Shown here: piece after piece, positions 32,590 to 42,188 of the stretch | How the letters are laid out: each line of letters begins with the position of its first letter | Position numbering within the stretch: position 1 is the first letter of the stretch | Assembly: GCA_902794005.1 (NCBI GenBank) | Contig: CADBFO010000006.1 | Span: 1-64,000 of the forward strand | From: an uncultured Bacteroidia bacterium | GTDB taxonomy: Bacteria > Bacteroidota > Bacteroidia > Bacteroidales > UBA932 | Direction: 5' to 3' | Length of the DNA stretch: 64,000 bases | Notes under the pieces: model-generated | What the model was told of the DNA's origin: nothing | The model's input: the letters and a program-made list of their open reading frames with translations, nothing else | Database searches by the model: none | Position numbers and translations under genes: made by a program

Positions 32590-34590
32590 ATGAGCAGAAA
32601 GCACGGCATCAACATTTGTCTGGCATCCGTGGCGGTGACCTCAGCGTTCCTCCTCTCTTGCGGGCCCGGCAGAAAAATCGAGGCGGTACGTCGGCAGGAG
32701 CTGTCGGCCGTCCTCGCCCTGTCCCGCAACGAGATCCGGGAGGAACGCAAAGTCATCGCGGAAACCCGCCGGGATACCCTCACCGTACACGACTTTGACG
32801 GAAGGAAAGTCCTCATCATGAACGCTGTCAGAGATGAAGAAACCGGCGAAATGGTGGCCACCGACGTTCTGAACGCCGCCGTGGTCACGGCCCGCTTCCG
32901 GAACGTGGCCGAGCGTCATGGCAGGATTGATCTCCGTTTCGAGGTCATCGTGCCCGCATCCATGCAGGACAGCAAGTGGCAGCTGCGTTTCTACCCCGAT
33001 ATGTTCGTGTTGGAAGACTCCCTGCGCCTGGAGAGTGTATTGATCACCGGCGACGAATACCGGAGAAAACAGATTCGGGGGTACGAACTGTACAAGCGTT
33101 ACCTGTCCGGCATCATTACCGACTCCCTTGCTTTTTTAAACATGCGGAATGTCGAAATCTTCATACAAAGGAACCTGCCCGACCTGTATCGATTCAAATG
33201 TGATTCCACGGTGGTAAGCGAAGAGGAGGCAGCCGCTTTCGAATCCCGCTGGGGCCTGCATGAACCGGAGATTATCGAACACTACACCAACCGCTTTGCA
33301 TGGCGGTACAACGAAAGGAAGAAAGAGAGAAAAGGCATTATGTATGCACGCTATGTGAAAGCTCCCATTGTTACGGAAGGCATCCGGCTGGATACCGTTC
33401 TGCGCAATACGGACGGAGACTTCGTGTACCATTATACCCAAACCATCAAAACCCGTCCCCGCCTCCGGAAGGTGGACATTGTCCTGTCCGGAGACATCTA
33501 CGAGGCCGATCAGCGGATCTATTCCATGCAGCGCACACCGCCGCTGACATTTTACATCAGTTCCCTGTCGGCCTTCGTGGACGGGACCGAGCGCTACCTG
33601 TCCCGAGTCGTGGAGCGCCAGGTGTCGGCCAATACGGCCTGCTATGTCGATTTCGAAACCGGGAAAGCCGACATCAAGCCGGAGATGGGGCACAACCGCA
33701 CCGAGCTGGGCAGAATCCGCCGGAATCTCTGCGAACTGCTGGACAACCGGCAACTGGAGATGGACTCCATCGTCATTGCGGCATCAGCTTCGCCGGAAGG
33801 AGCGGAAAAGGCGAACTACGCCCTGTCCGCGAAACGGGCGGCTTCCGTAGCGGACTACTTCGGCCAGTACATCCGCCACTACCGCGATTCCGTCAGGCGC
33901 AGCGAAGGGCTGGTGATGACGGTGGATGATAAGGGACGGGAAAGCCTGTCAAGGCAGCAGACCGCCTTCCCGGACATCCGTTTCCTGTCACGCTCCAACG
34001 GGGAAAACTGGGACATGCTTTCCCTGCTGATAGACCAGGATACGCTGCTCTCCCCTTCCGACGTGCGTTCCTACATGCGCCATCTTCAGGAGAACGACCC
34101 GGACCGGAGGGAAGCCGCCCTTCAGGCTGAACCATACTACAGATACCTCCGGGAAAAGCTTTATCCACGCCTGAGGACGGTCCGTTTCGATTTTTACCTG
34201 CATCGGAAAGGAATGGTCAAGGACACGGTCCATACTACCGTGCCGGACACCGTCTATATGAAAGGAATCGCCGCACTCAAGGACAGGGATTACCGGAAAG
34301 CGCTCGATTATCTGCGGGATTACAAAGATTTCAACACGGCCATCGCCTATGTCTCCCTGGACTACAATGCATCGGCCATGTCCATCCTGCAGAAACTGGA
34401 GCGAACCCCTCAGGTAAATTACATGCTGGCCCTGCTGTACGCACGGAACAATGACGACCAGAACGCAGTCCAATGCTATCTGGATGCCTGCCGTGAAGAC
34501 CCTTCCTTTGTATTCCGAGGAAATCTTGATCCTGAAATCTACACACTTGTCCAACGCTATGGACTCAACAGAAACGAAGAAGAAATATAA
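32590..34590 (+). CDS. DUF3868/OmpA-like lipoprotein of the fimbrial operon
   Basis: 666 residues. The lipobox LLSC places the lipidated Cys at residue 24. The N-terminal part (about 50-310) looks like the DUF3868 region, with repeated beta segments (VVTARFRNVAERHGRIDLRFEVIVP). An OmpA-like stretch follows near 355 (VDFETGKADIKPEM) and continues with ASASPEGAEKANYALSAKRAASVADYF. The C-terminal 110 residues are TPR-like (YMKGIAALKDRDYRKALDYLRDY, YMLALLYARNNDDQNAVQCYLDA). Related proteins lie in Mfa/Fim loci and are thought to help display or anchor fimbriae. Confidence 0.75.
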   Translation: MSRKHGINICLASVAVTSAFLLSCGPGRKIEAVRRQELSAVLALSRNEIREERKVIAETRRDTLTVHDFDGRKVLIMNAVRDEETGEMVATDVLNAAVVTARFRNVAERHGRIDLRFEVIVPASMQDSKWQLRFYPDMFVLEDSLRLESVLITGDEYRRKQIRGYELYKRYLSGIITDSLAFLNMRNVEIFIQRNLPDLYRFKCDSTVVSEEEAAAFESRWGLHEPEIIEHYTNRFAWRYNERKKERKGIMYARYVKAPIVTEGIRLDTVLRNTDGDFVYHYTQTIKTRPRLRKVDIVLSGDIYEADQRIYSMQRTPPLTFYISSLSAFVDGTERYLSRVVERQVSANTACYVDFETGKADIKPEMGHNRTELGRIRRNLCELLDNRQLEMDSIVIAASASPEGAEKANYALSAKRAASVADYFGQYIRHYRDSVRRSEGLVMTVDDKGRESLSRQQTAFPDIRFLSRSNGENWDMLSLLIDQDTLLSPSDVRSYMRHLQENDPDRREAALQAEPYYRYLREKLYPRLRTVRFDFYLHRKGMVKDTVHTTVPDTVYMKGIAALKDRDYRKALDYLRDYKDFNTAIAYVSLDYNASAMSILQKLERTPQVNYMLALLYARNNDDQNAVQCYLDACREDPSFVFRGNLDPEIYTLVQRYGLNRNEEEI

Positions 34591-34633
34591 CTAACTATCA
34601 ACAAATTACAAGAAACAATTAAAGCAAAGTATC

Positions 34634-35755
34634 ATGAAAAGCGTTTTTTCTTTCCTGCTGTCGGCAAGTCTCCTTGCCAGCTTGTTTTCCTGCCAGAAAA
34701 ACCCTGCAGCTGAAGTCGGCGAAGAAGTTCTCTCGCCCGACGGGCCGACGGGCATAATTTCAGTCTCCATCAAAACACCGGTAACGGAAACCAAATCCCC
34801 GACAACGGAGGACAATGCCGTCAAATCCGTCCAGTTGTTTGTCTTCACCCCTGACGGAAAACTGGAAACGTCCAAATATGTCGATAATTATACGCCTTCC
34901 ACCGAACTCCGAATCACGGCCAAAACGGGTGAAAAGACCTTGTATGCAATCCTGAACAGCAAACGGCTCCATTTTACGAAAGTCTCCAGCTTCGAGCAGC
35001 CGCTGGAAGCGGAGTTGAACGACCTGGCGGAGAACACCCGGGAGAAACTGATCATGGTGGGCAAAAACCAGGTAAAAGTGGAAGAATACAACAGCCTCAC
35101 CCATACGGAAAGCAAAGTGACGGTGCCTGTCAAACGCCTGGTTTCCAAGATTGTCTTGCAGAAAGTGACCGTCGATTTCCAGGGGACCACGCTGGAAAAC
35201 GGCAGTTTCTCCATCCAGGACGTCTATCTGGTCAATGTCGTGGGCAAGGCTCCTTACGGCGTAAAAGACAGCGGAAGCCCCATTGCGCTTTATGAAACCG
35301 GCTTTTTCGGGACAATGGCCCATTGGTACAGCAAAGCCACTTACTCCGGAACCGCCCCGGATATGACGTATGACCTGAACTACAACAAAATCTGCAGCAA
35401 TGTCAACGGTGGGCAGACCGATATCGGCCTTTCCTATCTGGCCTATCCCAACAATGCGACCCAGCCGCAAAACGGGACCCGAGAAACGGACATTACACAG
35501 CCGGTCATGACCGCCCTCGTCATCAAAGCGCACGTCAAAAGCGGCACTTATTCCGATGCCGCCATCGACCAGGATACCTACTACACCTTCGATCTTCCTC
35601 AACTGGAGCCCGACAAACAATATCTGATTACCAATATTACCATCACCATGCTGGGCGCAGACAAGCCCGGAGAAAGGGTGACCAGCGGGAAAATCACGCC
35701 CGTAATCGAAGTAGATCCCTGGACGGAAGACATCAACATCAGTTACGATTTTTAA
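34634..35755 (+). CDS. Fimbrillin-family lipoprotein, probable main shaft subunit
   Basis: 373 residues. Signal peptide with lipobox LFSC, Cys at residue 20. Type V pilins are exported as lipoproteins and assembled by strand exchange after proteolysis. The N-terminal domain has VKSVQLFVFTPDGKLE and ELRITAKTGEKTLYAILN. A basic site, VPVKRLVSKIVLQKVTV, precedes the second domain, and the end (ITPVIEVDPWTEDINISYDF) is the usual Fim/Mfa C-terminal strand. A 43-base A-rich gap precedes it, larger than its neighbours', which could allow separate high expression. It overlaps the next gene by one base. Confidence 0.8.
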   Translation: MKSVFSFLLSASLLASLFSCQKNPAAEVGEEVLSPDGPTGIISVSIKTPVTETKSPTTEDNAVKSVQLFVFTPDGKLETSKYVDNYTPSTELRITAKTGEKTLYAILNSKRLHFTKVSSFEQPLEAELNDLAENTREKLIMVGKNQVKVEEYNSLTHTESKVTVPVKRLVSKIVLQKVTVDFQGTTLENGSFSIQDVYLVNVVGKAPYGVKDSGSPIALYETGFFGTMAHWYSKATYSGTAPDMTYDLNYNKICSNVNGGQTDIGLSYLAYPNNATQPQNGTRETDITQPVMTALVIKAHVKSGTYSDAAIDQDTYYTFDLPQLEPDKQYLITNITITMLGADKPGERVTSGKITPVIEVDPWTEDINISYDF

Positions 35756-36600
35756 TGCGTACCCCTTTCCGGCTGGCTGTATTGGGATCTGTAATTCTCC
35801 CGCTCGTCTCCTGCAGGGCTCTTGTCCTGGAGGACCGCCTCCCCTGTCCCCGTTTCATGTTTTTCGATCTCCTGAACAGCGAACAGTTCGACTCCTATGA
35901 AAAGATCACCATTTCCGCGTACAGTTACCCGGAGGGGGTGCTGCTGGGAACGGATACCACCGATGTGCGCTCCTTGAGCCGGCAGGAGTTCTACATGCCT
36001 ATCCGGGGACAGGAAGCGGTCATGGGACACGGCGTCCTGGGAATCAGGCAGAATAAGTTGGAGAACAACTCCCAATGGATCATTCCAACAGGGATGGAAA
36101 GTGATCCGCTCTTCCGTTTCACCTACCAGGCTCCCACCGAGCAGGAGTCATTCCTGGTTCCTGTAGAAATGGTGAAAGACTACGCTCGGCTGACTGTACG
36201 CTTTGTCGGTGTAGAGAGTTATACCTCCACCGGCGGACAGTTCCCTTTTGACATCCTGATCACCGGAAATACCCGCGGAATCGAGGTGCTTACCGGCACC
36301 CCGATCCGGGGGTATTTCGAATTCGCGCCGACAGAAACACAAATCGGCATTTTCACTTTCCGCCTCCCCCGTCAGGCCGACCACGCTCTGCGGATGGAAC
36401 TGCATGGACGTCCCGACGTCTATGAAAAGAGCGGTCTCGTCCAGACCATCGACCTCTGGGCCGTCTTATATGAACAGGGCGGCGTCACATGGGAAGAAAA
36501 AAACCTCCCGGACCTGGAAGTTGTCATTGATTATAAGGAAATGGAAGTGGACGTAAAAGTGAGCGAATGGGATCGGGAAACCCTGAATTATCATTTTTAA
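35755..36600 (+). CDS. FimB/Mfa2-type fimbrial anchor lipoprotein
   Basis: 281 residues, lipobox PLVSC with Cys at 20. The opening LPCPRFMFFDLLNSEQF and the two-domain beta pattern match the FimB/Mfa2 family, which anchors the fimbria to the outer membrane and sets its length. The C-terminus ends DRETLNYHF. It overlaps the fimbrillin gene by one base (TAATG), as is common for shaft-anchor pairs. Confidence 0.78.
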   Translation: MRTPFRLAVLGSVILPLVSCRALVLEDRLPCPRFMFFDLLNSEQFDSYEKITISAYSYPEGVLLGTDTTDVRSLSRQEFYMPIRGQEAVMGHGVLGIRQNKLENNSQWIIPTGMESDPLFRFTYQAPTEQESFLVPVEMVKDYARLTVRFVGVESYTSTGGQFPFDILITGNTRGIEVLTGTPIRGYFEFAPTETQIGIFTFRLPRQADHALRMELHGRPDVYEKSGLVQTIDLWAVLYEQGGVTWEEKNLPDLEVVIDYKEMEVDVKVSEWDRETLNYHF

Positions 36601-36611
36601 CAAGCAGAACC

Positions 36612-37706
36612 ATGAGAAAACTGATTCCTCTGATGACGGCGGCCATTTTGTTTGCCGCCTGTGGAAAAGACGGCACCGGTTCTCCGGGACCAAGCCCTTC
36701 CGATCTTGCCGTCATCCACCTCTCTGTCGCCGGAAGCGACGGACCACCCACAAAACTGAGCGGGCTGGAATATGAGCTCCATGAAAAACCCGTCAATCAC
36801 TGGGCCTGGTTCTTTTTTGAAAGAAGCAGCGGAAGCCTGGCAGCCATGGGGACGGTCGGAGGTGACGGGAAGATTACCAAAACCCTTCGGACCGGCGTAT
36901 ATGAGGTATGGGTCATTGCCAATTACCCGGAAAGCGTCAACCTCGCTTCCATCCGCACGAAAAACAACTTCCTGGCCTTGAAAGCCCGCCTCTCCGACAA
37001 CGGAGCAGGTTCCATGCTGATGGCCGGAAGTACGCCGGGCGGAAAACCGGTCACCCTCTCGGATGAGAACCCCGAAGCGGAGATCACCATTCATCTCAAA
37101 CGTTTGGTTTCCAAGCTAACGGTAAGCAGTATCACCCGCCGGTTCGAGAGCCCTGCCCTTGGCGCAAAGCCACTGGTGCTCAAGCACATCTACATGACAA
37201 ACGTGTATCCGGAGACTTTTTATGCGCGGGATCTCAAGGCCGAAGAACTGCCATCCCGGCAAGCCTTCTGGTACAACGCCATGGGCTGGCACCATCCAGA
37301 AGGTCTGGCCGCCGACAGGAGCACGGACCGCTTCCTCGCCGAACGGGAACTGGACCGGAATCTGTCCCAGAACGAAACGGCGGAGCTGGACCTTTCCTTC
37401 TATTTCTTCCCCAACCCCCTCCCTCTCCAGGACGATTCGCACACGCCTCTATGGAGCGGTCCCCGCTGCACCAGGCTGATTCTGGAAACGGAGTTTGAAG
37501 GACACACGTACTATTATCAGGCGACACTGCCCAAGGAAGAAGAACAAACTTCCATCGGTCGAAATATGGCCTTCCAGTTGCGCTGTACCCTCACCCGCCT
37601 CGGATCGAAAGACCCGGAGCAGATTATTCCCGGAAGCGTGGAAGTGGTGTTCTCGGCCGTGACAGGCAACTGGCAAGGGAACTATGAAGTGAACGAAAAA
37701 TCATAA
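36612..37706 (+). CDS. Accessory fimbrillin-family lipoprotein
   Basis: 364 residues. The ATG at 36612 gives the signal peptide MRKLIPLMTAAILFAAC with the lipidated Cys at 17. Beta-rich throughout, with IHLKRLVSKLTVSSITRRFE, very like the VKRLVSK segment of the shaft subunit, and a C-terminal IPGSVEVVFSAVTGNWQGNYEV strand. It is most likely a minor subunit between shaft and tip. It lies 11 bases after the anchor gene and four bases before the large adhesin. Confidence 0.72.
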   Translation: MRKLIPLMTAAILFAACGKDGTGSPGPSPSDLAVIHLSVAGSDGPPTKLSGLEYELHEKPVNHWAWFFFERSSGSLAAMGTVGGDGKITKTLRTGVYEVWVIANYPESVNLASIRTKNNFLALKARLSDNGAGSMLMAGSTPGGKPVTLSDENPEAEITIHLKRLVSKLTVSSITRRFESPALGAKPLVLKHIYMTNVYPETFYARDLKAEELPSRQAFWYNAMGWHHPEGLAADRSTDRFLAERELDRNLSQNETAELDLSFYFFPNPLPLQDDSHTPLWSGPRCTRLILETEFEGHTYYYQATLPKEEEQTSIGRNMAFQLRCTLTRLGSKDPEQIIPGSVEVVFSAVTGNWQGNYEVNEKS

Positions 37707-37710
37707 AAAA

Positions 37711-40700
37711 ATGAGAGCATCGGCAAAACACATACTATTGCTGGGGATGAGCGCATTCCTGGCAGGAAGCGCACCCTCCTGCACCCGGGAGGTCATCCGG
37801 GACGAGCGGCCTGACGGCAATCACAGGGGCATCCCGGTCTCGCTGAGCATCGACGATTTAAAAACATCCGGCACGAAGTCGGTACTCAACGACCCGGATA
37901 TCGAGACCAAGGTGACAAGCGTCACGCTGGCCGCCTATTCCTCATCCGACGGGGCGCTGATTGCGTCCGAGTATTATTCCGACGCAAACGGAATGCGCCT
38001 GGATTTGGGCGAACATACGCAGGCTCGCATTTGTGCCCTGGTCAACATGGGAGATTTACGGGCTTCCTTACCGGCGAATGCCTCCGGCCTTTCCACCATG
38101 AGCTATGACATACCCTCCTATACGGGCAGTCCGGAAAGTGTCAATGAAGCCGGCATTCCCATGGCCGGCTGGCTGGATTACGACACAAGCGCTTCAGCCG
38201 GAACAGACGTCTCTGTAAAAAGGCTGATGGCCAAACTGGTCGTGGACCTGAAGGTTCATTGGGACGGATCCATTTCTTCTGTCCGGATTCGCAACATGAA
38301 CCGGCATCTCACCCCCTTCGGCGAAAGCAGGGCTCGCACGGAGGCCGATACCTTCGACGAAGAACTGGAGGCCGGAGGCGGCGTCCGTCAAGGTACTTTC
38401 GTATTTTATATTCCCGAGAACGAGCAAGGGACGGTTCCCTCCATCACTGCCTCCTCCGGCAAAAGCGGAGATAACAGTTCACTGTCGGCCATCAAAGAGC
38501 GGCTCACCTACCTGGAAGTGACGGTCAGCGGAGAGAACAAGTATGACGGGGAAATCACTTACCGCAGTTATCTGGGCAAAAACGACAGCTCGGACTTCTC
38601 CATTTCAGGAAACTGCAGGTACACCTGGAAAGTGGACTATCTTCCGGACGGAACGGTTCTCGATGACTGGAAACACGAAAATGCGCTGTCCTGGTCTGAT
38701 TTCAGATACCAGGTTTTCGCTCCCGAAATAGCGGGGTACACAGGAGACAATCTCTATGTTTACCTTCGGGAGGCGGAAGACAAATATGAGAAAGGCAAAC
38801 TGAAAACAAAGGGCAGCTTCCGGGATATCGATACGCGGCTCGCCGACTGGACACACGAAGCATGGGAGCCTTCCAATTTCCTCACCTTCAAAGAAATCGG
38901 TGAAACCTCGGGCGCTTTTTTCCGCCGATACGTCGCCAAGCAGGAAGGCAGCGGCTATGTTCAAGCCAACATAGAGCTTGAAAGCGGCATCTTTACCGAC
39001 AAAGTCCTGCTTTCCTGCCATGGCCCCGAACCCATTCTGGCCCTGGATGTCCAGCCGACCGCCATCAAATTGGGAGAAACGCTCCAGTTTTCCCTAACCT
39101 TAGACGGCAACGATCTCATGGGAGAGATTTTTACCTACTACTTCTTGCGGAAAGGCCGATTCGGGGTGAGCGCGTACGGAGGTTTCGACATAACCGCAGA
39201 TTATCATTATCACATCATCGGCAAAGACGGAAAATGGACGCCTACCGAAACCGGAACTTATGAGATGTATGCCGTCTGCAGCGCCGCCTGGGTGATTAGA
39301 CCCGTCAGTTCAAATACAGTCTCCTTTACCGTTACGGAAGCGGACAAGACATCCTACACACTCACCATCGAGCCGGGCAACCCGACTCCGAAACTCGTCG
39401 GGGAAAGCATCGGCCTCCGGGCCTATCTCAATACTTTTGTCAATGGCATGCGTTCCGGACACGAGGATATTACCGAGGCTGTCTCATGGGAGTGCGAAGA
39501 TGCGGAAGTCACCACCGATGCCGGCCAGATTGTTTCCACCAAGGAAGGAACGTTCAGCATCCGGGCCGAATACGGGGCTCCGGACGGAGAAGAATTGAGC
39601 GCCTCGGTCAACATCAGCTTTACCGGGGATCCCAATTACATTACCCTGTCGGCCAAGCCGACGTCCATTTCCGTTGGTGAGACCAGTACGGCAAGCGTCC
39701 TTTTCAACGGAAGCGGCCCTGTAACCGCATCGTCAACCATCTCGGCCTATACAAGCGAAACCGGCTCCGCCACATCGGACATCGTTCGCATCTCCGGCAG
39801 CACCATTACCGGCTCTCGTGCAGGCACATGCTACCTCGAGGCAATGTATGTCACCGGCGGCAAAACCTATCAGTCTTCTCGCGTAAAACTTATCGTGACC
39901 GACGCCGCTCCCGCTGATCCTGTGACAGTCATCTGGGAGTCTGAACCCACCTATGTTGCCCAGCGCGGAAAACTGTCCATCGGCGGGCTGCAAAGCGGCG
40001 AGACCGTCACGGGCGTCACTGCGACCTCCGGCTCAAATGTCGTGCGCATCGCTCAGTCCGGCCCCTCCTATTACGTAGGTCTGCTGAAGGCTGGCAGCTA
40101 CACCCTCACCGTCACCACATCGAAGGGGCGCACCAAGACCCTTTCGGGCACGGCTGCGGCGCCGGTGATGACTCTCTCGCAGACAACCCTGTACGCGAAT
40201 CCGGACGGCACCGTGGCCCACACGGGAACGGACGGCCTGACGGGCGGCACCCAGGGGGTGTCCTATAAGACCACGGGCGGTATAGCGTTCTCGGTGGAGA
40301 GTGCCGAGACGGCCACGGGGACGAAACTCCAGCGGGGGCTCTATGACGAGCTGCTGGATCCGACCCCGAGCACGACGGCCGGTATCCTGGGCCTCGACGG
40401 CATGGACGTCTATGCGAACGACGTGTACGAGTACACGGGAACCAACGGCCTTTCCGCCACCGAGCTTGGCACCGTGACGGTCTCCCCGAAGGCAAGCTCT
40501 GCGGGGGTCGCTTCCAAGAGCTACACCGTCAAGCGGGTGAACCCGTTTGTCTTGTGGGCGAGCACGGTCATCAGCAAGCCTGACGAGGAAGACTACGGTC
40601 TGATCAACCAGTACCACACGTACAAGTTCCACAATTACACGCAGAAGACCGTGGAACTCCCGAAGATTCTTGCCTCCGACGGCCGGTGCGGCATCGAGGT

Positions 40701-41421
40701 CCTCCGGAACGGCAGCGCCGTCTCCGGCATCTTCGCCGCGGCGTTCAACACCGCCTACATCGCCTCGGACTCCAAGTGGAACACCTCCTACACCCTCTCC
40801 GACGCGGTCCTGACCGAGCATATCGGCGGTTTCGTGGAGTTGAAGGGATACGTGAAGAACCGCCACAGCGGAAGCTGCCTGCGGCGCGCCGGCGCCCGGT
40901 TCGGCCTCTATGTCAACGGTGCCATCGGCGCCAAGATGACGGGCATCGGGACAAGCACCGTCGTGATATCGACGGCCTTCTGCGGCGACGAGGCTGACTA
41001 CGGGTTCGATCTTCTCGCAAACGGAGTCTATCTGAACAGCGTCAAACTCATCGGCACATCGTATTCCGAGAACCAGATCTTCAGTTATATCCCGAACACG
41101 AGGGTCAACAACATTCTCGTCGATGGTTCCACGCTGAACGCCCGTGTCTATCAGCTGCATCGCGATGGCGCGCCCCTTGACAGCGCAGCGCAGATCATGG
41201 AAGCCGAAAAGCCCAGATTCGAGTTCCGCTCCGTCGCCAGCATCGGCACCTTCGTCCAAAACAGCGACCTGCCAAACGCCGGTTACTATCTCCTGCAGCC
41301 GTATGGGACGCCGACGGTGCGTGACGGTTATGGTGAACACGGCTTCTACAAACTCTGGCTTCTGGAATCCATCGACGAAAGACCGGACCCCGGGCCGAAA
41401 GCCGGATGGCTCATCGACTAG
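37711..41421 (+). CDS. Large fimbrial tip adhesin-like lipoprotein
   Basis: 1236 residues. Signal peptide with Cys at 24 (APSC). Residues about 40-330 are fimbrillin-like (VSVKRLMAKLVVDLKVHWDG, CRYTWKVDYLPDGTVLDDW). Residues about 430-730 hold Ig-like repeats, including EPGNPTPKLVGESIGLRAYLN and LSAKPTSISVGETSTASVLF in BIG2 style. The last 490 residues contain no domain I recognise; WASTVISKPDEEDYGLINQYHTYKF and CGDEADYGFDLLANGVYL are typical stretches. From about 39,950 the coding sequence becomes more GC-rich. As last and largest gene of the operon it is probably the tip adhesin. Confidence 0.7.
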   Translation: MRASAKHILLLGMSAFLAGSAPSCTREVIRDERPDGNHRGIPVSLSIDDLKTSGTKSVLNDPDIETKVTSVTLAAYSSSDGALIASEYYSDANGMRLDLGEHTQARICALVNMGDLRASLPANASGLSTMSYDIPSYTGSPESVNEAGIPMAGWLDYDTSASAGTDVSVKRLMAKLVVDLKVHWDGSISSVRIRNMNRHLTPFGESRARTEADTFDEELEAGGGVRQGTFVFYIPENEQGTVPSITASSGKSGDNSSLSAIKERLTYLEVTVSGENKYDGEITYRSYLGKNDSSDFSISGNCRYTWKVDYLPDGTVLDDWKHENALSWSDFRYQVFAPEIAGYTGDNLYVYLREAEDKYEKGKLKTKGSFRDIDTRLADWTHEAWEPSNFLTFKEIGETSGAFFRRYVAKQEGSGYVQANIELESGIFTDKVLLSCHGPEPILALDVQPTAIKLGETLQFSLTLDGNDLMGEIFTYYFLRKGRFGVSAYGGFDITADYHYHIIGKDGKWTPTETGTYEMYAVCSAAWVIRPVSSNTVSFTVTEADKTSYTLTIEPGNPTPKLVGESIGLRAYLNTFVNGMRSGHEDITEAVSWECEDAEVTTDAGQIVSTKEGTFSIRAEYGAPDGEELSASVNISFTGDPNYITLSAKPTSISVGETSTASVLFNGSGPVTASSTISAYTSETGSATSDIVRISGSTITGSRAGTCYLEAMYVTGGKTYQSSRVKLIVTDAAPADPVTVIWESEPTYVAQRGKLSIGGLQSGETVTGVTATSGSNVVRIAQSGPSYYVGLLKAGSYTLTVTTSKGRTKTLSGTAAAPVMTLSQTTLYANPDGTVAHTGTDGLTGGTQGVSYKTTGGIAFSVESAETATGTKLQRGLYDELLDPTPSTTAGILGLDGMDVYANDVYEYTGTNGLSATELGTVTVSPKASSAGVASKSYTVKRVNPFVLWASTVISKPDEEDYGLINQYHTYKFHNYTQKTVELPKILASDGRCGIEVLRNGSAVSGIFAAAFNTAYIASDSKWNTSYTLSDAVLTEHIGGFVELKGYVKNRHSGSCLRRAGARFGLYVNGAIGAKMTGIGTSTVVISTAFCGDEADYGFDLLANGVYLNSVKLIGTSYSENQIFSYIPNTRVNNILVDGSTLNARVYQLHRDGAPLDSAAQIMEAEKPRFEFRSVASIGTFVQNSDLPNAGYYLLQPYGTPTVRDGYGEHGFYKLWLLESIDERPDPGPKAGWLID

Positions 41422-41431
41422 TAAACTCCTT

Positions 41432-41462
41432 GTTCTCCTGCCCGGTATCCGGGCGGGAGAAC
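41432..41462 (+). terminator. Terminator of the fimbrial operon
   Basis: GTTCTCC-T-GCCCGG (41432-41445) pairs with CCGGGC-G-GGAGAAC (41449-41462), 14 continuous pairs counting one G-T, over a three-base loop. The following T tail is weak, but the hairpin is very stable. Confidence 0.7.
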
Positions 41463-41487
41463 TTGGTTCTATGTCACGATTTTTGCA

Positions 41488-41495
41488 TATCTTTG
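41488..41495 (+). promoter_or_regulatory. Promoter -7 box of the NlpC/P60 gene
   Basis: TATCTTTG, four bases ahead of the GTG start at 41500; TTGG at 41463-41466 may be the -33 element. A leaderless GTG-started message is predicted. Confidence 0.55.
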
Positions 41496-41499
41496 CATC

Positions 41500-42153
41500 G
41501 TGAAAAAAATAGTCACATATTTTCTGGCCGTACTGGCATGGGCTTCCTGCGGAACGCTTCGTCAGAGCGGGACGGTCAACCCTTCTTCTTCTGAACCCCT
41601 GCTCACCCGCGAGGTGGGCATCGTGGATACGCCCCAAAACAAAGCGGAGAAACCGAAGGACGTCTCGTCCGAAGAGGCCGCTTCCCAAAAGCCTTCCACG
41701 ACCCAATCGGCCCAGGAAAATGCCCAGGAAGGAGAAGGCACCCTGAGCGACCAGATCATCGCATTCGCGCGCACCTTCCTTGGAACGCCCTACAAGCTGG
41801 GGGCTTCCGGTCCCAAACTTTTCGACTGCTCCGGCTTCACCCGCTATGTTTACAAGCATTTCGGATACAACCTTACACAGTATTCGGGAGCCCAGTTCAC
41901 CGAAGGAAGAGAGGTCGCCAGTTACGCTGACCTTCAAAAAGGAGACCTGGTGTTTTTCGGGAAGCGTGGGAGCGTCCGCAACATCGGCCATGTTGGCATC
42001 GTCGTATCCATCAACGAGGAAAGGGGGTCCTTCCGTTTTATCCACGCTTCCACCTCCGGCGGTGTCGTGGAGAGCGAATCCACCCAGGCCTATTATATGA
42101 TGCGCTACATCGGTGCACGTCGCATTTTGCCCGACGAGGATAGAAAAGACTGA
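41500..42153 (+). CDS. NlpC/P60 (C40) peptidoglycan peptidase lipoprotein
   Basis: 217 residues from a GTG start. Lipobox WASC places the lipidated Cys at residue 17. A Ser/Gln/Glu-rich linker (about 25-80) precedes the C40 domain. The catalytic Cys is in FDCSGFTRYVY near 109 and the His in NIGHVGIVV near 167; the third polar residue is probably in RFIHAS near 184. It would cut peptide cross-bridges or stem peptides in the wall. No ATG fits better, and the promoter lies immediately upstream. Confidence 0.88.
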   Translation: MKKIVTYFLAVLAWASCGTLRQSGTVNPSSSEPLLTREVGIVDTPQNKAEKPKDVSSEEAASQKPSTTQSAQENAQEGEGTLSDQIIAFARTFLGTPYKLGASGPKLFDCSGFTRYVYKHFGYNLTQYSGAQFTEGREVASYADLQKGDLVFFGKRGSVRNIGHVGIVVSINEERGSFRFIHASTSGGVVESESTQAYYMMRYIGARRILPDEDRKD

Positions 42154-42162
42154 TTTTTTTCT

Positions 42163-42170
42163 TATCTTTG
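42163..42170 (+). promoter_or_regulatory. Promoter -7 box of the tmRNA gene
   Basis: TATCTTTG, 18 bases before the predicted mature 5' end at 42189, leaving a short leader for RNase P to remove. Confidence 0.55.
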
Positions 42171-42188
42171 CAGCCACGTTCAGTCATT

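Noticed and set aside
40033-42177. A 714-codon open frame on the minus strand
   Set aside because: It is antisense to the adhesin-like gene and to the NlpC/P60 gene, whose catalytic motifs are clear. Its length reflects the GC-rich composition there.
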